Assembly: GCF_900109285.1 (NCBI RefSeq)
Contig: NZ_FNZQ01000010.1
Location: forward strand, 1 to 57,092
DNA from: Jannaschia helgolandensis
GTDB lineage: Bacteria; Pseudomonadota; Alphaproteobacteria; Rhodobacterales; Rhodobacteraceae
Direction of reading: 5' to 3'
Length of the DNA: 57,092 nucleotides
Shown one piece after another: positions 44,801 through 56,800 of the stretch. A model generated the notes under the pieces. It did no database searches, was not told where the DNA came from, and saw only the letters and a program-made list of their open reading frames with translations. A program made the translations under genes and the position numbers. Within the stretch, counting starts at the first letter, position 1, and every line of letters starts with the position of its first letter.

Positions 44801-47800
44801 AGGTCTTCGGCCTGCCGGATCGTTACCTCACCCGGAATGGTCAGATCCAGATCCGAGCGTTCCGCAGTGCTGAGAACCAGCAGGTCCTCGGTTGTCAGAC
44901 GGCGACCACCCGAGATGACATAGGGGTCGCGCAATTCGCCCACTTCGGTCTGCACCCGAAGTGTGATGTCGCCCTTGGCCGTGATGTTCGGCGTTTCGAC
45001 GCGCGTATTGGTGTCCGCCGTCCCAAGGATCAGCCCGGCATTCAGCGAGCGTGTCAGCTCGTCTACCGTCCACTCGATTCCGTCCAGTGCCGCCGCCGTC
45101 TGCTCGGCGGACAAAACCGGCACGAAACCGTCGTCGCGCGCCGCATAGGCATCCCACTGGTCGAAATAGGCCTGCCGCTGGGCGACATAGATGTCGAGTT
45201 GCGCGTCATAATTGGCCTGTTCCGCCGCACTGTTGCCCGCACCCGTCAGAAGGACGGTGCGTGTCGCGGCATCCAGCGTGAAGGTGGGGTCGGTATCGCC
45301 GGCTTCGCGGCGATCCCAATAGTCGTCATAGAGCCGCACCTGTTCGGCGCGCAACGCATCCAGTTGCTGCGTGGAACGGTCGGCCGCTTCGCTTCCATTC
45401 AGATCAAGCTGCTCGGTATAGAGCGTCGACAGCTCCGCCTCGGTCCTCAGATCGCGGGTCTCGATGGCATTCCTGTCCAAGAGCGCGCCCGTGTCCACGG
45501 TCAGCGCGACACTTCCCAACTGGCTCTCGACAGACCGCAGGGCAAGATCGCCCGAAACTTCGGTCAGATCGATATTGTCCTGCGCCAGCGCGATAAGATC
45601 GCCTTCCTGCGTGTCTATGGTCAACGCGCCGATTCCCCCGGTCGCGGCCTTCAACTCGATCTGGCTGCCGGTGACCTGAACCGCCGAGGCACCGGTTGCG
45701 GCAAAGATACCGCCCTGTGCGTCCAGCTTGACAGCCCCCACGATGTTACGCCCGAAATCGGCGCTGCGGTTGGTGGTCGCGATGCGCGCGACGTTCATGT
45801 CGCCGTCCATCTCTCGGATGTTGATGTCGGTTCCGGCCAGTGCCGTCAAAACCGCGCCTGCAGTCTGGTCGATACGGAATGCACCGTTGATCGACCCGAT
45901 CCGGCCGTTCAGAGCCGTCAGGCTCAGATCGCCGGTTTCCAACACGATCTGGGTGCCCCCGGTCAGGATCGACCCGGTAGTAGATGTGACCGTGCTGGTT
46001 CCGGACAAATTGGTCAGTGCGTCGCCGAAGATGACCGTCCCGACGGATGCAACGTTGAATGACCCACTGTCGGAGCCGCCAAAGGTTACAGCGATCGGAT
46101 AATCGGCCTTCAGACGATGTTCATAGAGCTGCACGGTTGTGCGAATGTCGGTCCAGCGAAAATGACGATACCCGGAGCCAAGTTTATACCACCGCACGCT
46201 GTCGTGGGTCTTGCGGTAGTTCACATCCTCTTGCGTGCTCTCCGACAGCTTAGTGGCCGTAAGGGCATACCCATAATCGTCCCCACCCAGCGATGCCGTC
46301 AGATATGGTCCGCTTCCCAGCTGTTCGATCGGCAAGGCCCGTGTGTCAGTGGTGGAGTTGGTGACTGTCGTCTTACTGCCCTTGATGCCGATGACGACAA
46401 GTTCATTCCGCAGGAAATCGGTTTCGGTGACGGTTTTCTCACCGCGCAGAACGACATAATCGCGGTTCAGCACGGGCTGATATGTGCTCGAGCGTCCGCC
46501 GAACGACGCCACCTCGAATGTGGGCACTTCGCGGGTCAGGCCGAACTCGTCGGTCACTGTCGTGAACGTCGTGTTGTCCACCTGCTGGATCGTGTTCCCC
46601 AGACGCCGGTATTCGGTGGTCAGGAACCGTCCGCCGCCCAGCGGCTTCGACGTGTCCGTAATCCGCACCAGGCCTTCGATGCCCGCGCCCGCCGGTCCCA
46701 GATCCGTGCGCGTCAGATAGATCGGTGCGGTCGTCTCGTTGACGACATTGATGCGTCCAAAACCGTCCAGCGATTGCAATTCACCCGATCCGGTGCTGAG
46801 AACCTGACCTGTCAGGACAATCGTCCCCCCCTGCACAAGCATCGGGTCCAGCTCGATCGTGTCGGTCTCATAATTGTAATAGACCGCGACGTTTGACGTG
46901 ATGTTGACGTCGCGCGGAACCAGGTCTGTCCCGGTCTCCAGAGGATCGTGCAATTGCAGGCGACCCGCGCCCGCGACAGTCGCCAGCGTGTCCAGACGCG
47001 ATTGCAACCCTGCACCCAACGTTACGTCGTAAGTGCCCCGACCGGCCTGAACCAGACCGTTGATATTCAGGAAATCCGCCGTGATGAACACGTTTGCCCC
47101 GGCGCGGATCTCGCCCTGGCGCGGCGCGAGAGGAATTGTGCCGCGAGAGTAGGTTACCGCCGTGCCGGTTGCCGAAGCACGGACGAATGTCCGGTAGTAA
47201 TTTTCGTAACTGTCGAACAGCGCATCATAGATTGCCTCCGGGCTGCCATCGACTTCGGTGAAGCCCCAGGTGAAGCCCTGCGTGAAGCTGCCGTTGAGTG
47301 CGTTGAACTTGAGCGTTTTGGCCGTGATATCGGCACGGATGTCCACGTCCTTGTCGGAGTTTCCTTCGACCAAGCCCCGGAAATTCGAGATTGCGCCGTT
47401 CACAATGATCGACCCGCCGTTGGCCGTGGCCAGATTGACGACCGGATCGTCGGAGCTTTCGCCGTTGACGACGCTGTAGGCATAGCTGCCGGCACGGCCA
47501 TCGCCCACCTGATTGATCTTCGCGGCACTGTCCACGTCGACGTCATTGAACACGATGCGTCCGCCTTCGTCGGACGGGATCGTGATGCTTGATGTCTTCA
47601 GCGTCGCGCCGGACTGCAACTGCACCAGCACGACGCTGTCGCCCGGTGCCTTCAAAAGGCCGTTCGGCCCGCCCACGACCGCATCGGCGCGCATGTAGAT
47701 GTTGCCTTCGATCGCGATGATCGGATCCAGTTCGACCACGGTGCGGGTGCCGCCCGGCTCCAGAGCAAGGCGGGTATTGAGCTGATCGCGCTCGGCGGTC

Positions 47801-50800
47801 CAGGCGGTGACCGCCTTGGCGTCCTGGTTCAGCGTGGTGTTGGTCAGGAACCCGGTCAACTCGTCGATGCGGTTCCTCAGGTCACTCGACACCGATTGAT
47901 TGAGCAGCACGCGATAGGTGATGCCCTCCGCGTCGGCGTTGGTGAACGGCCCGCCGGGGAAATCTCCGGCGATCGAGTTATCAATTTCGTTGTTTGCATC
48001 CAGGATCAGGACCTGCTTGTTGCGCGACCCGGCGCGGACGATGCCGTCTACCGTAATCAGATCGTTGGACAGGCTGACGCTTTTTCCGCTTTCGATATCC
48101 AGGCTGACGTCGCCGCCGCCAAAGGCGTTGGACACCGCACTGGCAATGGCCCCCAGGACTTCGCGATACAGATCCTTGCCACGTCCATAGCCCACGATGT
48201 CGCGCCCGCCCTCTTCGGCGAACAGTGTCACGTCGCGAACCGCCAGCACCTTTGCACCGTCGGCTACGAAAACACCCGAGATTGTGTTGGCGGTCGCATC
48301 GGCGACCGGCACGGTCGGGATCGGGATGGCCGTCTTGTTGAACACCCGGCTTTCGGCCCGCAGCTTGATCGCCTGCACGCCGTTGGCGGTGTAGCCTGCC
48401 AGCATTTCCACATCGCCAAGGCTTTCCAGCAGGGTACCGCTGTTCAGCAGAATTTGGGTATCGGCGGCAAACAGGGCCCGGCTGTTCGCCGTTCCCGCGC
48501 CCGCCAGACCATAGGTCGTTGTGTCGACTTCCGACCGGATGTCCGCTTCGGCACCGGCGTAAAGCTGCAACAGACCCGTCGCCCGTACCTCGGCCCCACC
48601 GATCGTGACCTTCACGCCATTGGTCCGCACATTCACAGTCGAATTGCCGATCGGAATAGCGATTGCGCCACCGCTGTCCAGATTCAGACGGTCTTTCAAT
48701 TCCATGTCGCTGGCCGCGCCGATGCGGAACAGGGCCCCGGCTTCACGCGCTGCGGTCTGCGTCAGACGCGCGCCACCGGCGATGGTGACGTCGGTGTTCG
48801 CATCCACCGTGACGGTGCTGCCGATAGCCGCCACGTCCAGTGCGCCGCCCGAACCGCTGACGACGTTGAAGCCGTCATTTGCCGCAAGTTGCGGACGTTC
48901 GAACCGGGTAACCGCCGCAATGTCCAGCGCATCGGCCAGGATCACCGTGCCACCGCCCAGCGTGACGTCGGTATCCGCAATCAGCGTCGACTTGGCCTTC
49001 GCCCCCGACACGCCCACGAGGGCAGCGGACAGGGTATCGAGGCTGCTGCTGGTGCGCCCGGTCTGGCGCGCCGCAATGCTCAGGTTGCGGGCAGCCAGCG
49101 TCGTCGTGCCTGCAAACGTCAAGGCTGTCTTTGCATTGAGTCGCTGGTCGACTTCGGCACCCGATCCGGCCACCAGACCGCCCGAGCCGCTTTCCGCTGA
49201 GGTTCGCACGGTCGGATCATTGGTCGCCCGCAGGCTGACATTCTGGCCGGTGACGGTGGCATTGGTGAATGTCGTGCTGACCGACGCGACCTTTCCGGCC
49301 TCTTGTCCGGCCGACGAGAGTGTCGCGCCGATGGCCACGCCGCCGAATACCTTGCCCGAGGCCAAGGATTCCGCCGTCGCGGTATTGGCATCGGAGCCAA
49401 GCGTGATCCGCGACGACGTGCCGGACGTGCCCCGCAGGGAGCCCGTCACATCGGTCGAGATCGTATAGGCAAGCCAGGCCTTCGCATTTGCGCCGTTGCC
49501 GCTGAGGATGCCGCCTGACGTGGATTTCGCTTCGGCATAGGCATTGCGCGACGGGTCGGTCTGACCCGCCCGAACCCCGGAAAGTTCCGTCCTGATATCG
49601 ACGATCTGACCTTCGGTGCGTCCGCCAAGGCGTGTGGTCAGGGTGGACTCCACCCGTGCGGTCGCAAGACTGACGCCCACGGCCAGGCCCCCGGCGACGG
49701 CAACGCCGGTCGCCTTGGCCCGCGCTTCGGCAGTCGACAGATTCGCCAGCGTCAACGTAGTGCCCTGAAGATCGACCCGATCCAGCAGCAACTCGGTCCG
49801 ACCGCTGTTGCGCGCCTCGGCATCCGATCCGTTGGCTCCGGCCAGAATGCCGCCCGCGCTGCCCACCGATGTGGCCAACATGCGGCTGGCGTCACTGGCC
49901 GTGATCCGCGCCGTGGTGGCGCGCAGCACGGCAAGGGTTCCACCAGTGGCAGTCTTCACCGCCGACACGCCGGTGTTGCTGACCCGTGTGACCGCTGTGC
50001 CGACGCCGCCGATCACGCCGACGGCGACGTTGTCGACGCGCACGTCCAGCACTTCGCTGCGCGCGGCCTCCAGGGTCAGGGAATTCAGGTTCCGCGCTGC
50101 CGGGCCGGTGATCGAGACGCCCACGCCCAGCGTGACCTCTGCGGCGCTGCTCAGGTTGGCCACGGCCACGCCGACACCCGCCGCGACGGATCCCGATGCC
50201 GCGACCGTCACCGCATTCGCGTCCAGCGCCGCAGCGCCGCCGACACCGCCGGTCGTCGCCCGCAACGTCACGTCTGTGCCGGCTTCGATGCGGCTGCGAT
50301 TGCCCAGAGTGGTGCGTGCCGCCGTACCGATATTCGTCACCAGCGTGCCGCTGACCACGCCTGCCAGACCGCCAACCGCGACCGCGCCGCCGTTCTGCGT
50401 GATGCTGTTACCAGCGGTTGCCGTCAGGTTCACCGCTCCGCCCGCGAAGATCGAGGCATCCTGCCCCAGTGACACCGTCACCGCATCCGGCTGGGCCGAA
50501 GCGGTGACGTTCAGCGCGCGCCGTTCGGTGCGGACCTCCATGTCGGTGTCCGTGCCGCCGGCATATCCGGCCATCGCATTCGCAGTATTGCGTTTGTCGT
50601 CGGCGCTGGCTCCGGCTTCGGTTCCGTCGCCTTCGTCGGCGCTTCCGGCAAGGCCGCTCTGTGCATCCGCCCTGACCTGCGTGTTGTCGTCGTTGACCTC
50701 GCTGTCGGAGGTGGTCGCGGTTCCACCCGCCTCCACGATGCCGACCGCCGCCGCGACGCCCGCGATTCCGCCCAGAGCGCCGACGCCAACAATGCTGTCG

Positions 50801-53800
50801 ATCCTGCGCGCCGAATTCGCCGTCAGCGACACCGCGCCGCTTTGCGAATTGACCTGCGACCGGTCGCCGATGGTCACGGCGGTCAGACCGCTCAGTCGCG
50901 CGTAGTCAAGCCCTGCGCCAACTCCGAACCCGGTCCCTGCGGCAATCGCACCGCCCAGACCGTCGATATCGATGGTTTCGTTGGCAGATAGCGCGACGTC
51001 ACCAACGCCACTGATCCGCTGATCCGCATCCAGTACGATTTGTGTGGTGGCGTCGTTCAACGTCACGTTTGCACCAACGGCGACCGCGCCTCCGCCCGCC
51101 GATCCGGCAGCTGCCGCAGTGCCGACATCCGTTGTCGTGCGGGCTGTCACGGTGACGGTGCCCTGCGCGTCGATCAGGCTGTCGCGGTCTTCGTCGATGC
51201 CCACAGTGGTCGTATCGTCGACCGGAGCCGCCAGGGCTGTCTGACGCTCCATCGAGACCACGGACCGTCCGGTCAGAGAGGTGACGTTGACCGCACCACC
51301 CAAAGCCGCCACGCCCGCGCTGGCCGCCCCGACATAGGAGGTCACGTCGTTCTTGGCATAGCTGTCGATCACGACATTCCGGTTGGCCAGAACCTGTGCC
51401 ATCCGCAGCGTGACAAGCGCATCACCGCGCAGGATGCTGACGCCGACGCTGCCGGCTGCGCCGACGAACCCGCCGCCGGCCCCGATCACCCAGTTCTCCA
51501 TGGTCGTCTGCGTTTCGGCATAGATCCCGACGTCGCGCTTCGCTTCGATCTGACCGGTGTTCACCAGAACCTCGGACGTGCTGCCGACAACGTTCGTGGC
51601 GAGGGCAGCACCCACGCCTGCGGATCCGCCAACGCCGATGGCCACGGCATAGCTTTCGACTGCATTGACGATCTTCGCATTCAGGATCGTATCCTGCGCC
51701 GAGGACGCTGCGAAGGCGACACCCGTAGCTCCGCCAAGTGCCGGGGCCGTGTCGCCATCGAAGTAGCTGCCTAACGCTCCACCCGTCTCGCGGGTGCCAG
51801 AGCCGATCACGACGCGCGCGCTGTCCTTCAGAAGATTCACCACGACCAGCGCACTGATCCCGGCCACGCCTCCGGCGGAGCCGTTGGCGGCGGCCATCGA
51901 CATGCTCGTGCTGCCCGTCGCCTCGGCGATTGTACCGCGTCCGCTCAGACCCGACAGCGTTGTGGCTGCCGCGCCGTTGCCCAGACCCGTGGCAACCGAG
52001 CCGTCGATCACTTCGGTCCGGACGATGTTCTCGATCAGGTTCACGGTGACCGACACGCCAACACCGGCGGCACCGCCACCCGACAGGCTGAGGTTCAGGC
52101 CGGGACCGGAATCGCTGTCCGTTGGTTTTTCTTTCGCGCCACCCAGCAGGCTGATCGTATTGGTCGCCCGCGATTGCAGCACGACCGTGCCAAGCGCCAG
52201 AAGATCGCTTGCTTCGGCCGCGCCCGCTGCGCGAATGCGCGTCTGCACATCGTTGCGCGCCACGTTGCCGACGCCCGAGCCGGTTACCCCGACCCCACCA
52301 GAGAAGGCGCCGGAAATGGCGTTTCCGCCCAATCCGGTCAACGCCTGCGCCCCGACCGTCAAGCTGCCCGCCGATTGCAGGGTGCTGGACGCGATGTCTG
52401 CCAGAACTTTCTGCGCCGTGGTGTTCGACGCCACGGCCAGACCGATCGACGCCCCGCCGTCCGCCGCTACGGAACCGGAATTCGCACGCAGCATGTTCGT
52501 CGCCCAGGCATTGATGGCAATAGACCCGGCGGCGATGCGCGACCGCAGGACTTCCGCGGTGACGCCGCCGTCGATCACGTTGATCGCAAAGCTGCCGGCC
52601 AGGGCGCCGGTAGAGCCTCCGGCGGCGGCGGCTGCAAGGGCCTCCAGCGTCAGGGTCTGTGTTGCCGCGACCTGCACCAGACCGCCATTGACGACATTTC
52701 CCGCGTCTGCCGGATCAGAACTGCTGACCGCCACGTCGCTCAGGCTGGCGCGCGCATCGTCGGACATTACGTTGACCACGACAGCGCCACCGCCCCCGGC
52801 GGTTCCGCCGATGCCGACAGCTCCGGCCAGGGCCTTGAAGGTTCCGGTCTGCGTGGCCGTCACGTCAATGCCGACGTCCGTGCCTTCGACGGCGATGGAA
52901 TTCATGCCCCGGTTGGCGCGCGTCGCCTGCGTAGTGGTGCCCCGCAACTCCGCAACGGTCGAGCGGTCGGAGACATTGACGACGATACTGCCCGCCGCGC
53001 CCGCCGTTCCTCCGACACCGCCGGAAATACCCGCGGTCTCGACGCTGCCAGTCTGGGTAGCGGCAATGCGCAGACCCGACGTGCCATTGGCTGCGGTAAT
53101 GGTATTCGCGCCGGTGACGCTCATGCTGGCCAAGGTCTGCTGGAACAGCAGGTTGACCGAAATGCCCGCGCCGATACCCGCCGTGCCGCCTCCAGCCACA
53201 CCCCCGGCCAGCGACCGGATCCTGGCGCCGTCGGTTGCGATGACGCTGGTTGCGCCCAACTGTCCGTCGGTGAGATTTTCGCTGAGTTCCGCGACGGTAA
53301 CGTCGTCTTTGGTCAACGTCGGCGACTGCGTTGAAAGCAAGGTCGTCCGCGATCCGACATTATTCGCCAGCGCGGTGTTCAGATCGGCGACGGCCTTGTC
53401 CCGCTCGGCGATCGTATCCGCCTCGGCATCCGCGACGGGGGACCCGCCGGTGTCGCCCTGTACTTCCTGGCTGCGGGCGGCATTCGCGCCCGGCTTGCCG
53501 ATCATCGTGAACACGAAGGACCCTGCGATGGAGGTTGCGCCGCTGCCCGACCCGGACACCGCGATGGCATCGATCACACCGGATTTGCTTGCGCTTACCG
53601 TCAGATCGCCTGTGCCCGTCAGACCCGCCAGACCCGTCAGCCGCGCTTCCGCGCCGCCATTGATCGTGGCCGAGGTAATGGCTCCGCCGATGGCATTCGA
53701 TCCGCTGGCCGACACCGCACCCGACAGAATTTCGATCGTGTCCGTCTTGGTTGCCGAAATGGTCTTGGACCCTGCCCCGCTGTCCAGAAGCTGCGCCCCG

Positions 53801-56800
53801 GCCCCGGCGGCGCGTACGGTATTGCCGATGTCGCCGATGGCGATCGACCCGCTGACCGCCGTCGATCCGGTCGACACAGCCAGCCCGACGGCCAGCGCCT
53901 TGATACCGGTCGTGCTGTTCGACGTGATCGACAGGGCACTGTTGTTCGTGGTCAGGACCGCATTGTCGAAGATCACATCGCTTGTGCGGTCGATGAAGTT
54001 CGCCGACACCGCAGCACCGACGCCGGTGCCGCCAAGGCTGACCGCGGCACCGCCCGACAGACTTTCGATGGTTCCACCGGAATTCGCGGCAAGCGTCACG
54101 CCGGCATCCGATGCCAATATCGCGCCTTTCGCCGACAGAGCGTTGTTACCGGTCAGGACGTTGACAGCGATACCGCCGGACACACTGGTCCCTTTGCTGG
54201 CAGAAATCGCAACGGCCAGCGACCGGATCACATCCGCCGCCGTCATCGTCGCCGTAATGGCGCCGCCCTCGCGGGTCGAGATATTCGCATCGTCCAGCAG
54301 AACCCTGGTGTCGTTCGCCGCCAGAACGTTAACGACCAGAGCCGCGCCACCCGCACCGGACCCGCCGATGGCCGCGCCGCCGCCGATGGCGAAGATCTCA
54401 CGCCCGCCGGTCGCCATGGCCGCAAAGCCTGTCGCGTCGGTAACTGCCAGTCCAGTCGCGTTCGCTGTGACGCCCGCCGTGATGACATTGACGCCGATAC
54501 CTGCACCGACTGCCGTCTGATTGGGCGTGGCACCCCCCGCGACGACGATGGAGGTGATGGTGCTGGTGCCGGTGGCCGTCAGGTCGACAGTGCCCAGAGA
54601 TGCGTTGGTGACATCGGCATAGGCCAGTTTCGCCTCGGTCGCCGCCGTAATGACGTTAACGCCGACTGCCGCACCGATAGCGTTCTGCCGTCCCCCTGCA
54701 AGCGCGCCGGACAAGGCGAAGATGCTGTTGGTTTCTGTCGCGGCGACCACAACGCTTTCGGCCTTCAGGTCCATCCGCGCCGTCGAGGTGCCCGCGACAA
54801 GCGCCTTGGCCCCGCCTGTAATGGTGTTCACGACGACCGATCCGGCAAGCCCGGTCTTGCCGACCCCCGCCGATATACCGAATCCATAGATCCGCTGGGT
54901 CGAGGTTGCGGTCACCGAGAACGCACCCGTATCGAAGGCCGAGACCCCCGCCACCGTCGCCTGAGCTGCCCGGTCGATGACCGCCACGGCCACGCCGACG
55001 CCGACGCCCGCGCCTTCGTTGGCGGACATGTTGATGCCGACCGCGCCGCCGACGTTCACCGTCGTGCTGGTGTCGGTCGCGCTCAGGTCAAGACTGGCGG
55101 ACGTCACGTCCGAATCCGCGATCAGCGCATCGGTTCCACCGTCCAGAACGGCCACGGCGACCGATCCGGCCATCGCGATCTTGCCCTTGGATGTGCCCGC
55201 GCCGCCGACCGCGACGTTGACGACCGTGGCCTGGTCGATACCGGCCAAGGTGACGGCCCCGCCTGCGACCACGGTCGCATCGCGCAGGGTGGCGGACAGC
55301 GCACGCGTATCGACGTGCACGCCGAACGCCCCGGCCAGCGCATTCGCGCTTTGCGTCTTGCCAAGGGCGGCGGAAATCGCCCCCGCGACCGTTACGCCAA
55401 GCTGTTTGCTGGTGGCAGTGACCGTCAGGTCATCGGTCAGTTCGATCCGGCCCGCCGTGGCGATCGTCGCACTGGTTTCATTCGCCAGCACCAGGTTCAC
55501 CGATGCGGCGGCGGCAACGGCCCAGCCGCTCTTCTGCTTCGACCCGTCCTCGGCGGCGGGTGCCTCCACGTTATTCTGCGCATTCAGCGCGTCCTCTTCC
55601 TCATCGGCGAACAGCCAGTCGGGAATGATCTTGTCGTCCTGATCCTGCTGGCCCTGATCGTCCGGCGCTGCGTCGGGTTTGCCTTCGTTGACCTTGCTGC
55701 CTGCGACCGTGACGGTCACATCCAACGTGTCGTTCAATGCCGTCACCGCCAGCGATGTGGCATCGATCACGACATCCGTATCGGTCGCGCCATAGCCCAC
55801 CGCCCCATCGACGCCCATGACGCCTGCACGCACCTTGCGACTGGTGAAGGTGATCGCACCCGATCCGCCGAAGCCGATGTTCTCGGACGCGCTGACCGCA
55901 CCCGCCGTGGACCAGCTGACGGACTTGTCTTCGGCCGCGACGGCCACGACACCGGCCAGGATACGCGCATTCTCTCCGATCCGCGCCAGCGTGTCGGCCT
56001 GACTGACCAGGGCGGCGACCGAAGCGTTCAGCCCGGTGTTCTTCCCCTGTCCTCCGGAAAATGCCAGCATTCCGCGTATGTTGCGCTGACCTGCCGTCAC
56101 ATTCAGATCACTGCGGTTAGTGAGGGTGACGGTGGCTCCGTCCTCGATCTCGGCGCGCACGGTGCTGGCCATCGTCGCAACACTGATGCCGACGCCGATG
56201 CTGTCGTTCACGTCGCCGCCCAGCGGATTGCCCTTGGGCAGGTTCACGATGTGCAGCATCAGGCTTTGTTGCAGTGCCGTGATGTTCGCCGTCGCCGACA
56301 GGGTCAGACTCGCACCATCGCGAATTGTCGCCACAGTCGTGTTATCCAGGACCAGAACGTCCGTCGTGACGCCGAAGGCCAGTTTCTGATCCTCGACGTC
56401 GATGCCGTCGCGGCTTCCGTCGCTGGGGGTCGAGGCCTTGGCCTTCGCCTTTCCCTCGGTCGTGATATAGGTCAGCGGATTGACCTGATCGACCAGGATC
56501 ATCATCTCGTTCAAGGGTGGAGGCGTCGGCTGCGTGGCGCCCGGATTGGCCGGATCGAAGCCATCGGGCAACAGTTCGTAATCCGACACCGCCGTTGCGA
56601 AATCGCTCCATGCGGTCTTAATATTGGCCAAGGCGTTGGTGTTCGGATAGCGCGTCAGCGCGTTCACATCCAGGGTCGCGGCGTTGATCGTGGCATTGCC
56701 GCCGATCTCGGCCATCGTCTCGCCATTCATGACGCCGACGCCGACCGACAGCATGATGGCGTTGTCGAACCGACCCAGCAATTCGTCTTCGGTGATATCG

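Noticed and set aside
51794-54520. Plus-strand open frame of about 908 codons, and others at 42947-44512 and 41761-43824
   Set aside because: They lie antisense to tpsA. High GC and repeated Gly/Ala/Val codons keep the opposite frames open; the products are Pro/Ser/Ala- or Arg/Gln-rich with no domain.
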